From contig SOIC01000100.1 in assembly GCA_004377275.1 (NCBI GenBank), positions 1 through 14,717 on the forward strand: 14,717 nucleotides of DNA. The letters are read 5' to 3'. Within the stretch, counting starts at the first letter, position 1. Every line of letters begins with the position of its first letter. The notes under the pieces were generated by a model. The model did no database searches and had not been told where the DNA came from. It saw nothing but the letters and a program-made list of their open reading frames with translations. Origin of the DNA: Dehalococcoidia bacterium (lineage in GTDB: Bacteria > Chloroflexota > Dehalococcoidia > E44-bin15). A program made the position numbers and the translations under genes. Of the stretch, positions 1 to 7,428 are shown piece by piece.

Positions 1-518
1 TCGGTATCCTTGGCAACCTTATCCAAAGACTGACCGGTATGCTTGGAGATAATCATGCGCAGCTTCTCCTGCATCCTGATGATCTCCTTAGCAGCGATGG
101 CAATGTCAGAAGCCTGCCCCTGTGCACCACCCATCGGCTGGTGCATGTGTATGGTGGCATTGGGGAGGGCGTAACGCTTCCCCTTGGCCCCAGCACATAG
201 CAGAACTGTCCCCATGCTTGCCGCCAGGCCAACACAAATTGTAGAGACCTCACAGCGGATGAGCTCCATCGTATCATAGATGGCAAAACCAGCGTTGATC
301 AGCCCGCCGGGGCAGTGGATATAGAGGCTGATATCCTTCTCCGGATCATCCCGCTCCAGATAGAGGAGCTGGGCAATAATGAGGTTAGCTATCTGGTCGC
401 TGATGGGCGTGCCTAGAAATACTATCCGCTCCTTGAGGAGCAGCGAGTATATGTCTAAAGTGCGCTCACCTCGAGCGCTGGTCTCCGTCACAAAAGGTAT
501 TATCCCTCTTGGTTCCAT
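1..518 (-). CDS. clpP: ATP-dependent Clp protease proteolytic subunit, 3' end cut by window edge
   Basis: Serine peptidase subunit that forms the barrel-shaped degradation chamber loaded by a Clp ATPase in the cytoplasm. The visible 172 residues begin MEPRGIIPFV and contain the usual ClpP blocks: RGERTLDIYS near 16-25, KERIVFLG near 29-36, the nucleophile in GLAASMG (Ser101) and the catalytic His in IHMHQP (His126). The third catalytic residue, Asp, should lie a few residues beyond the last visible codons (KDT), outside the window. The start is the ATG at 516-518, preceded by a purine-rich GGGGAAGG ribosome binding site. It lies 28 bases after the trigger factor stop, the common tig-clpP order, and is probably co-transcribed with it. 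Odd: the canonical YINSPGG strand reads YIHCPGGL (residues 66-73). The glycines are kept but Asn-Ser is replaced by His-Cys. Family assignment is certain. Confidence 0.96.
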   Translation of the reverse strand, partial: MEPRGIIPFVTETSARGERTLDIYSLLLKERIVFLGTPISDQIANLIIAQLLYLERDDPEKDISLYIHCPGGLINAGFAIYDTMELIRCEVSTICVGLAASMGTVLLCAGAKGKRYALPNATIHMHQPMGGAQGQASDIAIAAKEIIRMQEKLRMIISKHTGQSLDKVAKDT

Positions 519-546
519 TTTCCTTCCCCTTTCTCTTTTTCGCCTT

Positions 547-1926
547 TTACACAACCCCCGACTCGCCTGATGATGTAGATTCAGCCTCTCCTGATATGGC
601 CTTAGCTTCGCCCGACGTGGCGTTATCCTCACCTGACGTAGATTCCGCCTCACCCGAGGCAATCTCCACCAGCCGTTTAACCGCTTTTCTATTAACGAGC
701 ACCCTCTCCAGGGACTGCCTGGCCGCCGCGGATTGGAACAGCTTCCTCAGTTCCTCCCCCTGCTCCCCCGCCCCCTGAACCATGGCCGCTACCTCTTCCT
801 CGATCTCCTCATCGGTTACTGCGATCTTCTCCGCCTCAGCCACCTTAGCCAGCACGAGAGAGCCAGTGACCTGTCCGCTGGCCACGGGCCGAAATTCCTC
901 TCTCAACTCCTCCTTGCTCTTCTTCCTGCTCCTGAGGTAGTCCTCCAGGCTTAGCCTGCTTTCCCCTAGCTCCCTTTCCTGTGCCGCGATGAGTCGTTCA
1001 ATCTCTTGTTCCACCAAAATAGGCGGGAATTCCACACGGGAAAGCTCCACTACCGCATCGATGACCTTCTCCTCATAGCGTCTCCTGGCTCTCTCCTGAG
1101 ACATAAGCCGCAGATTTGAGGTGACGTTATCGGTGAGCGCATCGAGGGTCTCGAAGCTCTGGCCAATACTTTTAGCGAATTCATCGTCGAGCTCAGGGAG
1201 CTTCTTCTCCTTGATCTCGCCGACCCGCACCTTGAAGAGACACTCCTTTCCGGCAAGCTCGCTTGCACCGTAGTCAGCGGGAAGGGAAATACTGAACTCG
1301 CTATCCTGCCCCTTCTCCAGTCCCTCCAGTTTCTCCGCAAACCCGGGTACGGGGAAGGGTAAACCCTGTAGCACCTGGAATTGAAGGTCCCTTCTATCTA
1401 ACAGAGGCTTCCCCTCCGCACTACCCGCTACATCAATCGTCACTAGGTCGTCAAACTTAATGGGGCGCTCCACTGGCTCCCAGGGAGCATGCTGGTAACG
1501 AAGCTGCTCGATAACCTTATTTACCTCCTCCTCAGCGACCGCAACAGGCTCTGGAGCGATGCTCAGCTCCCGATAGTTTCCCAGCTCCACTGTGGGACGT
1601 ACCGAGACGGTGGCCTTAAAGCTAACAGGGTCAACTTGCGTGATCTCGACCTCAGGCTGAGCGATGGCCTCGATCCCCTGCTCCGCTATAGCCTGGTTCA
1701 GGAGATGCGGGACCAGGCGCTCCAGTGCCTCCTCAAGGAGCGCCTCCTTGCCAATGTAGCGTTCCAGCATCTCCCGTGGCGCTTTCCCGCGGCGAAAGCC
1801 TGGTACTTCGGCCCGCCCTACCAAACGGCGATACGCCTCTTCCAGAGAGCGTGCCACCTCCTCAGGCTCCGCCTCCACTTCAAGCACCATCTGGCTATTT
1901 TCGATTTTCTCAGTCGATACCTTCAC
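547..1926 (-). CDS. tig: trigger factor with acidic repeat tail
   Basis: Ribosome-associated chaperone and peptidyl-prolyl isomerase that meets nascent chains at the exit tunnel. The 459-residue product has the N-terminal ribosome-binding domain with its signature loop GFRRGKAP (43-50), then an FKBP-type isomerase domain at about 150-245 (DLVTIDVAGSAEGKPL to the VGEIKEKKLPELDDEF boundary), then the helical C-terminal chaperone arms to about residue 422. The start is a GTG at 1924-1926 with a strong GGAGG five bases upstream. The last 37 residues are not part of the normal fold: four seven-residue units starting SGE (424-451) followed by a partial unit. The protein is somewhat longer than the usual roughly 430 residues because of this tail. 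It has its own extended -10 promoter and is followed closely by clpP. Confidence 0.97.
   Translation of the reverse strand: MKVSTEKIENSQMVLEVEAEPEEVARSLEEAYRRLVGRAEVPGFRRGKAPREMLERYIGKEALLEEALERLVPHLLNQAIAEQGIEAIAQPEVEITQVDPVSFKATVSVRPTVELGNYRELSIAPEPVAVAEEEVNKVIEQLRYQHAPWEPVERPIKFDDLVTIDVAGSAEGKPLLDRRDLQFQVLQGLPFPVPGFAEKLEGLEKGQDSEFSISLPADYGASELAGKECLFKVRVGEIKEKKLPELDDEFAKSIGQSFETLDALTDNVTSNLRLMSQERARRRYEEKVIDAVVELSRVEFPPILVEQEIERLIAAQERELGESRLSLEDYLRSRKKSKEELREEFRPVASGQVTGSLVLAKVAEAEKIAVTDEEIEEEVAAMVQGAGEQGEELRKLFQSAAARQSLERVLVNRKAVKRLVEIASGEAESTSGEDNATSGEAKAISGEAESTSSGESGVV
574..657 (-). repeat. 21-bp tandem repeat inside the 3' end of tig
   Basis: Four imperfect 21-bp units encode SGEAEST, SGEDNAT, SGEAKAI and SGEAEST (trigger factor residues 424-451), followed by SSGESGVV at the end of the protein. 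The unit is a multiple of three, so copy-number changes would keep the frame. The encoded tail is acidic, small-residue rich and predicted disordered. Confidence 0.85.
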
Positions 1927-1940
1927 TCTTCCTCCAAGAG

Positions 1941-1970
1941 ATTATAGCATGAAAAAGAGCCCCCAGCCAA
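1941..1970 (-). promoter_or_regulatory. promoter of tig (extended -10)
   Basis: On the minus strand a perfect TATAAT (1941-1946) is preceded by TGC (1947-1949), giving an extended -10. An 18-base spacer separates it from a TTGGCT -35-like hexamer (1965-1970). The expected transcription start is near 1934, so the leader would be only about eight bases and would start within the GGAGG ribosome binding site. Seen directly; activity is inferred. Confidence 0.7.
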
Positions 1971-2038
1971 TAAAGTGTCCACGTCCACTACCTTAGTAAG
2001 CTAAGCCCCCTATCGCTGCGAGCGAAGCGACACCCTTT

Positions 2039-2135
2039 GTCATTCTGAGCGGAGCGAAGAATCTCTAGACCCTTCCCCCGAGGCCGAGGCCGACAGGTCG
2101 GCCGACGCTTCGGCCTAAATCGGAGTCAGGATGAC
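2039..2135. repeat. palindromic REP-like element, copy 1
   Basis: The element starts GTCATTCTGAGCGGA and ends TCGGAGTCAGGATGAC, an imperfect terminal inverted repeat. Inside are GC-rich nested palindromes, including GGCCGAGGCCGACAGGTCGG and CCGACGCTTCGG. The core at 2076-2115 recurs in inverted orientation at 6379-6413 and in part at 7796-7820. The type of end sequence (GTCATTCTGAGCG followed by GAAGAATCTC) is widely scattered in bacterial intergenic regions. It sits between the stop of the binding-protein gene and the tig promoter and could fold in RNA and serve as a terminator, though it has no T-run. Confidence 0.75.
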
Positions 2136-2143
2136 GGTGAAGC

Positions 2144-3730
2144 TCACTCCTCGATCCATACACCCTTAAGCACTGGGATAACTATAGGTGCCGGGAAGAA
2201 ACCTTTCACCTCGGGCTTGACCAGATAGTAGCTTTGGCCAAACCAGAGTGGTAGCCAGGGGGCATCAGCGACGATGGTCTCCTCCACCGCTTGATAGATT
2301 TCCCACCTGCTATCGAAATCGCCTTCCACGCGCGCCAGCTCCAGCAACTCATCCAGTTCGGGATTGCTGTAGTCGGTATGGTTCTCCACACTCTCGCTAT
2401 GAAAAAGGAGATCCAGGAAATTCTCAGCATCGGGGTAGTCTGCAACCCAGCCAATCTCAAACACCTGAAGCCTACCCTCTCTCATGTCATCGAGAAAGGT
2501 CTCCCACTCCACCGATTGGATCGCCACCTCAACCCCCAGATTCTCCTGCCACATCGATGCTATGGCAGCATCTATGGCGGACATCCCGGCACAACCGCCT
2601 GATATGGAGAGGACGATGGGTGGCAGGTTATCGTCGTAGCTTGACTCTGCGATAAGCTGCTGGGCCTTCGCCACATCGTAGCTCAGCCCCTCCAGTTCCT
2701 CATTATAGCCTGGCATGCCGGGGGGGAGAATGCCATCGGCCCGCGATACAGTGCCCTTCAACAATATCTCGATGATTGTGTCCTTGTCTACGGCGTGGCA
2801 GAAGGCCTGACGCACCTTCTCATCATCGAAGGGATGCATGGCGGTGTTGAAGCCAATATATGAAACGGAAAGCTCAGGGGCAATCATGAGCTCCTCATTC
2901 AGCGGGTTCATGGGATCGAGCACCCTTTCGATGTTGGCAGTGCCCACCTGAGTTATCTTGATCTCATCATTCTCGTACATCATCATCGAGTTGCCACGAA
3001 GGCGGAAGGTCACCTCTTCGAGCTCTGCCTGGCCCCGGTAAAAGAGCTCGTTTCGCTCCAGGATGATCCGCTGCCCCTCCTGCCATTGCTTAAGCTTGAA
3101 GGGCCCCGTACCATTAGGGTGCCGCCACCAGTCGCCGCCGGACGCCACATTTTCTTCGTCCACCACAAAGGCTGTGGGGTGGGTCAACTTGGCCAAGAAG
3201 TAGGCCTTGGGAGCATCGATGGTGATTTCAAGGGTTTTTTCGTCCACCACACGGACCCCGCTAACCTCGTCTGCTTCACCCCGCAGCTTATGCTTAACGC
3301 CCACAATATCACCGAGGTAGGCTTCGGCCACTGGAGAGCGAGTCTGGGGGTCAGCGGCACGCTCTATGGAATACTTGAAATCACTCGCCCTAACCTCCCT
3401 GCCGTTATGGAATCTCACCCCTTCGCGAAGATGAAAGGTGTAGGTACTGCCATCGGGGCTAAGGTCGTAACTCTGGGCAATATCCTCGACTACATTGAGC
3501 TCATTATCGAGGGTGACCAGCCCGCTGAAGATCTCCACGATGTAGCTCGCCGAGGCAGCATCAGGGCAACTGGCAGGGTCCAGTGTAACGGGCTCGGAGC
3601 CGTAGAGGGTTAAGCCCCCACCGCCAGGCAACCAGCGGCAACTGAAAGCCGCAAACAAAAAGACCATCGCCACCAGGGCAATGGCAATCCTCATTCTACT
3701 TGAGCGGTTCATCCTCGGTCTAAAATTCAC
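2144..3730 (-). CDS. peptide/oligopeptide ABC transporter substrate-binding lipoprotein (SBP family 5)
   Basis: Extracellular solute-binding protein of the DppA/OppA class, which captures peptides or related solutes for an ABC importer. It is about 528 residues with a basic N-terminus, a hydrophobic stretch (about 14-29) and Cys31 in AAFSC, a weak lipobox because Phe stands at -2. Family 5 hallmarks follow: LTLYGSEPVTLDP, then DGSTYTFHLREGVRFHNG and ASDFKYSIER, and later VRQAFCHAVDKDTI. The GTG start at 3728-3730 lies one base after the aspS stop, suggesting coupled translation; the in-frame ATG at 3710-3712 would leave the signal peptide intact and is an alternative. No permease or ATPase gene is in the window, so the transporter partner is unknown, and the substrate cannot be read from sequence. 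Confidence 0.9.
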   Translation of the reverse strand: MNFRPRMNRSSRMRIAIALVAMVFLFAAFSCRWLPGGGGLTLYGSEPVTLDPASCPDAASASYIVEIFSGLVTLDNELNVVEDIAQSYDLSPDGSTYTFHLREGVRFHNGREVRASDFKYSIERAADPQTRSPVAEAYLGDIVGVKHKLRGEADEVSGVRVVDEKTLEITIDAPKAYFLAKLTHPTAFVVDEENVASGGDWWRHPNGTGPFKLKQWQEGQRIILERNELFYRGQAELEEVTFRLRGNSMMMYENDEIKITQVGTANIERVLDPMNPLNEELMIAPELSVSYIGFNTAMHPFDDEKVRQAFCHAVDKDTIIEILLKGTVSRADGILPPGMPGYNEELEGLSYDVAKAQQLIAESSYDDNLPPIVLSISGGCAGMSAIDAAIASMWQENLGVEVAIQSVEWETFLDDMREGRLQVFEIGWVADYPDAENFLDLLFHSESVENHTDYSNPELDELLELARVEGDFDSRWEIYQAVEETIVADAPWLPLWFGQSYYLVKPEVKGFFPAPIVIPVLKGVWIEE

Positions 3731-3731
3731 T

Positions 3732-5492
3732 TCAATCGAGCCTCAATCTGAGGTGAAGCTCCTTGAGCTGCTCCTCCGGTATCTCGGAGGGGGCATCGAA
3801 CATTACATCCATGGCGCTCTTGTTCTTGGGGAAGGGGATCACATCCCTGATGCTCTCCTCACCGGCGAGGAGCATCACCACCCGATCGATCCCCGGGGCG
3901 ATGCCGCCATGGGGCGGGGCACCGTATTCAAAGGCCTCAAGGAGGTGCCCGAACCGCTGTTCAACCTCCGCTTCGCCATACCCCAACAGCTTGAAAATCT
4001 TCTCCTGAAGCTCGCGGTCGTGGATCCTGATGCTGCCGCTGGAAAGCTCGCACCCATTGCATACCAGGTCATAGTGCTTGGCGTACACCCTTTCCGGGGC
4101 ACTGTCGAGGAGGGGAATATCCTCATCCCTGGGAGCAGTGAACGGGTGATGCATCGGTTCCCACCGACCTCCCTCCCCCTTCTCCAGAAGGGGGTAATCG
4201 AGGATGTAGCAGAAGACGAGGAGGTTGGGGTCTAAAAGCTCCAGGCGTCGCGCCATTTCCCCACGCAATGCTCCCAGCGCCTCCTCAACCATTTTGGTTT
4301 CCCCAGCAATTATTAGTAGGAGGTCTCCCTCCCCGGCCCCAAAACGGCTCGCCATCTCCCCACTCTGCTCCCTGGTCAGGAACTTATCCAGAACCGACCG
4401 CGTCACCTCCTCACCGATGGGCATGGTGATCAGTCCCTTTGCCCCACAAGCCTGGACAAGCTCAGCCAGCTCATCGAGCTGGCGACGGGAGTAATGGGCG
4501 CAGCCCGGGGTACATATCCCCCTCACAACCCCCCCCGCATCGAGGGCGGAGCGAAACACGGTGAACTCAGAATGGGCAGCGATGTCCGAGAGATCCCTGA
4601 TCTCCAGCCCGTAGCGCAGGTCAGGTTTGTCCGTCCCATAGCGCTCCATGGTATCGCGGTAGGTAAGGCGGGGAAAGGGCTGCAAAACTCGCATCGTGGG
4701 GGTGACATTTTCCACCAGGGAGGTGAAAAGCTCCTCCATGAGAACGAGGATGTCTTCCTCATCTATAAAGCTCATCTCCAGGTCGAGCTGGGTGAACTCC
4801 GGCTGGCGATCGGCACGCAGGTCCTCATCGCGGAAGCACCGAGCAATCTGGAAATACTTCTCGAAGCCGGCCACCATGAGCAGTTGCTTTAGCTGCTGCG
4901 GGGACTGGGGCAGGGCATAGAACTTGCCGGGGTGAACTCGGCTGGGCACCAGATAGTCCCGCGCCCCTTCAGGGGTACTCTTGATCAGGATCGGGGTCTC
5001 GATCTCGATAAAGCCCCGCTCATCCAGGAAATCGCGCATGAACTTGATCACCCGATGGCGCAGAAGGATGTTCTCCTTCATCCTGGGGCGGCGCAGATCG
5101 AGATAGCGGTAGCGGAGGCGAAGGTTTTCATCCACATCAATATCCTCATTGATATAAAAGGGGGGTGTCTTTGATGGGTTGAGGATCTTGGCCTGCTGAG
5201 CGATGACCTCAACCTCACCGGTGGGGAGATTTGGGTTCTCCGTTCCCTGGGGGCGCTTCGCCACCTCACCGGTAACCTGCAACACATACTCATGGCGCAG
5301 TCTGGTAGCAACCTCGTGTCCCTCCCCCGATACCTCAGGATTGAACACCACCTGCACCAAACCAGCGCGGTCCCTCAGGTCAATGAACACCAGCCCGCCA
5401 TGATCCCGCCGCCGATGCACCCAGCCGGCAAGGGTCACCCGCTCGCCGATATGCTTTGCGGTTAGCTCGCCACAACTATTAGCCTTAAACAT
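3732..5492 (-). CDS. aspS: aspartyl-tRNA synthetase, bacterial type
   Basis: Class II synthetase that charges tRNA-Asp with aspartate. The 586-residue product has the N-terminal OB-fold anticodon-binding domain (GWVHRRRDHGGLVFIDLRDR, 23-42), then class II motif 1 around FLDERGFIEIETP (155-167), motif 2 FRDEDLRADRQPEFTQLDLE (220-239), the bacterial GAD insertion in the middle third, and motif 3 GGIAPGIDRVVMLL (529-542) with its Arg537. Length and order are those of bacterial AspRS. His31 in RRRDHGG, with a Gly at 83, is the pattern reported for non-discriminating enzymes that also charge tRNA-Asn; this is an inference. The start is the ATG at 5490-5492, with a modest GAGGG upstream and a clear promoter. 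The substrate-binding lipoprotein gene follows one base after its stop. Confidence 0.97.
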   Translation of the reverse strand: MFKANSCGELTAKHIGERVTLAGWVHRRRDHGGLVFIDLRDRAGLVQVVFNPEVSGEGHEVATRLRHEYVLQVTGEVAKRPQGTENPNLPTGEVEVIAQQAKILNPSKTPPFYINEDIDVDENLRLRYRYLDLRRPRMKENILLRHRVIKFMRDFLDERGFIEIETPILIKSTPEGARDYLVPSRVHPGKFYALPQSPQQLKQLLMVAGFEKYFQIARCFRDEDLRADRQPEFTQLDLEMSFIDEEDILVLMEELFTSLVENVTPTMRVLQPFPRLTYRDTMERYGTDKPDLRYGLEIRDLSDIAAHSEFTVFRSALDAGGVVRGICTPGCAHYSRRQLDELAELVQACGAKGLITMPIGEEVTRSVLDKFLTREQSGEMASRFGAGEGDLLLIIAGETKMVEEALGALRGEMARRLELLDPNLLVFCYILDYPLLEKGEGGRWEPMHHPFTAPRDEDIPLLDSAPERVYAKHYDLVCNGCELSSGSIRIHDRELQEKIFKLLGYGEAEVEQRFGHLLEAFEYGAPPHGGIAPGIDRVVMLLAGEESIRDVIPFPKNKSAMDVMFDAPSEIPEEQLKELHLRLRLD

Positions 5493-5516
5493 AAAATCCC
5501 TCTAAAGAGCATATCG

Positions 5517-5545
5517 ATTATAGCCTATGGAGAGCGGCTTTTCAA
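5517..5545 (-). promoter_or_regulatory. promoter of aspS
   Basis: On the minus strand TTGAAA (5540-5545) and a perfect TATAAT (5517-5522) are separated by exactly 17 bases, a near-consensus vegetative promoter. The expected start is near 5510, giving a leader of about 18 bases. No T-box or other leader structure fits in that length. Confidence 0.8.
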
Positions 5546-5559
5546 TCCAAATTCAGCTT

Positions 5560-5714
5560 GACTCGCCTATCGCGGAGGGTGTGGACAGCTAATAGAAGAA
5601 TCTGACGAGGAAGCAATACGCCGAATTGGCGAAGAAGGAGTATCGCGGCACTATGTTAAGGGTGAGCGGGTGCTTATGAGTTCAACAACGAGAGGGCTAA
5701 GCCACCGAGCAAGC
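5560..5714 (+). pseudogene. possible decayed coding remnant, unidentified
   Basis: The space between aspS and the DUF6391 gene reads, in one plus-strand frame, LAYRGGCGQLIEESDEEA and onward through GEEGVSRHYVKGERVL; in another frame near 5676 it reads AYEFNNERAKPPSKLTLERF. Both look protein-like, but no start codon with a ribosome binding site joins them and the frames differ. It could be a remnant of a gene broken by frameshifts or chance. I do not recognise a family. Confidence 0.2.
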
Positions 5715-6203
5715 TTACCCTCGAGCGGTTTCTACCTTATAGAGGATTCGCGCGCCGGTACCACGGCGGGTGATTCGCTTAATGGTGACATCCGAAAGGT
5801 TTGCAGATGTGGTTAGATACTTTTGGGCCGCTCTGCCTATGGGCTGGGCGGCGATAATCGCCCCGGTGGCCGCCATGATGGCCAGCGAAAGCCGCTGCCC
5901 CCTATTTTTACCCCCCAGCGCAATAAGGCAAGCCACCCCCGCCAATATCCCTGCTACCATAATGTTCGTCCCACAGAGAGGGGACACACCCAGCTCGCGC
6001 TCACCATTCTGCAAGCGGTCCAACCCCTCTGTAGCTGCCTCCCGAACCGCTTTACTGGGAACATTACCATAGATATAAAAGCCGTCAAAGGTGGACTTCC
6101 CGATTATCCTCACATTTGAGTCTAGCTTCCTGATCAGCAGGGAAACAGTAGCGTGCTCCAGGGCATGATTCTGACGCAGGGCTGTAATCAGATCACTCTT
6201 CAT
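5715..6203 (-). CDS. DUF6391 family membrane protein
   Basis: A 162-residue protein of unknown function. It carries the family signature QNHALEHATVSLL (11-23) near the N-terminus, a small soluble segment with a possible beta-rich region (VRIIGKSTFDGFYIYG, 31-46), and two predicted membrane segments at about 79-97 and 104-121. A short basic C-terminal tail follows (IKRITRRGTGARILYKV). The motif NHALEHAT with its two His and one Glu is the most conserved-looking part and could bind metal or act catalytically, but this is inference. The start ATG at 6201-6203 has an excellent AGGAGG site. It is transcribed alone, with its own promoter just upstream, toward aspS. Homologues are, from memory, mainly in Chloroflexota and Cyanobacteria. 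Confidence 0.85.
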   Translation of the reverse strand: MKSDLITALRQNHALEHATVSLLIRKLDSNVRIIGKSTFDGFYIYGNVPSKAVREAATEGLDRLQNGERELGVSPLCGTNIMVAGILAGVACLIALGGKNRGQRLSLAIMAATGAIIAAQPIGRAAQKYLTTSANLSDVTIKRITRRGTGARILYKVETARG

Positions 6204-6219
6204 GCCTCCTCCTTTACAT

Positions 6220-6228
6220 ATTATACCA
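6220..6228 (-). promoter_or_regulatory. extended -10 promoter of the DUF6391 gene
   Basis: On the minus strand TGG (6226-6228) precedes a perfect TATAAT (6220-6225). No convincing -35 lies at the right distance, as is usual for extended -10 promoters. The predicted transcription start near 6213 leaves a leader of about ten bases that consists of the AGGAGG site and spacer only. Confidence 0.6.
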
Positions 6229-6306
6229 TGCCGAGCGCGCCATGAATAGCTAGTGTCTCGTCAAATAGATTAGTGACATAAAACCGCTGTCCTATTATGG
6301 GTGTGT

Positions 6307-6420
6307 GTCATTGCCGTCCCTCCGCTTTGCGAGAGTCCGAATTATCGGACGATTTAGGCACAAGCATAGGCCCACCTGGGCCGAAGCGTCGGCCGACCTG
6401 TCGGCCTCGGGGGACTCCCC
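6307..6420. repeat. palindromic REP-like element, copy 2
   Basis: Begins GTCATTGC and continues CCCTCCGCTTTGCGAGAGT, which matches the complement of 7824-7843 in copy 3. It then contains the perfect hairpin GTCCGA-ATTA-TCGGAC (6335-6350), the hairpin GGCCCA-CC-TGGGCC (6369-6382) and, at 6379-6413 in inverted orientation, the same GC-rich core as copy 1 (2076-2115). It is a mosaic of modules shared with the other two copies. Confidence 0.75.
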
Positions 6421-6693
6421 TTTTTAGAGTCTACCTATTTGAACCTACAGTATGGCGTGGATGTCTTCTCCTCCACTCGTCCCCGCGGTTGATTTATCGC
6501 AACAGGTAACCACCATAGGCCAGGCCAAGGCACCGCATAAAGAGGCTGACAAAGGTGTACATCACGAGTTTCCATTCATTTTGCTGCTACTGCATTCGGT
6601 TACTACGGCAAATGCATCCATGAAACCCCTAGTCCGTCAATGCACCCTAATTCTTACGCAATTACTCTCATCATAGCGAGAGGCAGTATGAGA

Positions 6694-6702
6694 TGCTATA
6701 AT
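6694..6702 (+). promoter_or_regulatory. extended -10 promoter of the ExoD-family gene
   Basis: TGC (6694-6696) followed by a perfect TATAAT (6697-6702). No good -35 lies 17 bases upstream. Expected start near 6709, leader about 95 bases. A TTGACG at 6767-6772 is present but lacks a good -10 and would start transcription almost at the ATG. Confidence 0.55.
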
Positions 6703-6803
6703 GATCCACAGTTGGTATGTTATGCGAACTCAATGACAGCCTGGGGGTAAGGTGGAAAAAACAGTGTTGACGGGGGTGAAGGCACGAGGACATAGGAAAA
6801 AAG

Positions 6804-7394
6804 ATGCAGAAATTATCCATAGAGCTAGAGAATTTAATCAAGACTGCTGACCCCGAGGGTATCAAGTTTGGAGAACTTCTTGATATCCTCTCACTGAGGG
6901 GATTTGGCTTCCTACTTGTATTGTTATCTTTACCATCGGCTTTGCCCATTCCGGCGCCGGGGTATTCCTCTCCGTTCGCCTTTCTCATTATTCTGTTAGA
7001 CTTACAGATAATCGCGGGGAGAAGCTCTCCCGTCATACCTCAGCGGGTTCATAGTAAAAAGATTAGTGCAAAAATGGTTGCCCTGATTCAGAAGAGAGGG
7101 ATTCCCTTTTTGAGGTTGATTGAGAGATTCTCCAAACCGCGCTTTGGAGGCCTGAGCGAGAGAAGGCTAACCAGGTTTATTTTAGGGATCGTAATTCTTC
7201 CTGTAGCCATTGTTATGCTGATCCCAATACCTTTCACCAATACTGTATTCAGCGGTGCCATTCTCCTTATTGGTATTGGGCTAGCTAATGATGACGAGTT
7301 GTTCATGCTCGGCGGCGCTCTGGTGGGCTTGACGGCAGCGGCAGTCGTAGTAACTTTGCTGATAGCCGGCGGATTAGCTTTGTATCATCTCTAG
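6804..7394 (+). CDS. ExoD-family membrane protein (exopolysaccharide synthesis ExoD-like)
   Basis: A 196-residue protein that matches the ExoD family (PF06055) in layout: an N-terminal amphipathic helix, the block DPEGIKFGELLDILSLRGFG (16-35) and the first hydrophobic stretch with LPSALPIPAPG (43-53). Next come a cytoplasmic basic loop with RFSKPRFGGLSERRLTRF (108-125), a second hydrophobic stretch with LIPIPFTNTVF (139-149), and C-terminal membrane segments (about 149-161 and 166-195). The family is named for a rhizobial gene affecting exopolysaccharide and alkali tolerance, but its molecular role is not known, so the name should not be over-read. The start ATG at 6804 is preceded by AGGA nine bases upstream. 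It appears monocistronic: the next gene in the same direction is 660 bases away and has its own promoter. Confidence 0.85.
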   Translation: MQKLSIELENLIKTADPEGIKFGELLDILSLRGFGFLLVLLSLPSALPIPAPGYSSPFAFLIILLDLQIIAGRSSPVIPQRVHSKKISAKMVALIQKRGIPFLRLIERFSKPRFGGLSERRLTRFILGIVILPVAIVMLIPIPFTNTVFSGAILLIGIGLANDDELFMLGGALVGLTAAAVVVTLLIAGGLALYHL

Positions 7395-7428
7395 GTCAGG
7401 GACAGGCAAGGCTGCGCTCAAACCTCGA

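Larger units (their letters stand above)
6204..6803. other. 600-bp gene-poor interval
   Basis: This space between the divergent DUF6391 and ExoD-family genes holds the DUF6391 promoter, palindromic element copy 2 and the extended -10 promoter of the ExoD-family gene. In 6432-6680 I see no recognisable gene. A minus-strand frame there reads WKLVMYTFVSLFMRCLGLAY followed by GGYLLR and a stop, which resembles a membrane segment but has no plausible start or ribosome binding site. Confidence 0.6.

Noticed and set aside
1489..1947. 152-codon plus-strand frame over tig
   Set aside because: Antisense to the conserved N-terminal and isomerase domains of trigger factor; no promoter or ribosome binding site.
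3086..3613. 175-codon plus-strand frame inside the substrate-binding protein gene
   Set aside because: Antisense shadow of a gene with clear family motifs; its own product resembles no protein family.
3681..4235. 184-codon plus-strand frame over the aspS 3' end
   Set aside because: It lies antisense to the conserved motif 3 region of aspS and has no ribosome binding site; it is a shadow of codon bias.
6767..6795. TTGACG ... ACATAG as a promoter for the ExoD-family gene
   Set aside because: The -10 is poor and transcription would start next to the ATG; the TGC-TATAAT at 6694-6702 is much better.
6671..7036. 121-codon minus-strand frame over the start of the ExoD-family gene
   Set aside because: It overlaps a gene with recognisable family motifs, a promoter and a ribosome binding site; the product is low-complexity Ser-rich shadow sequence.
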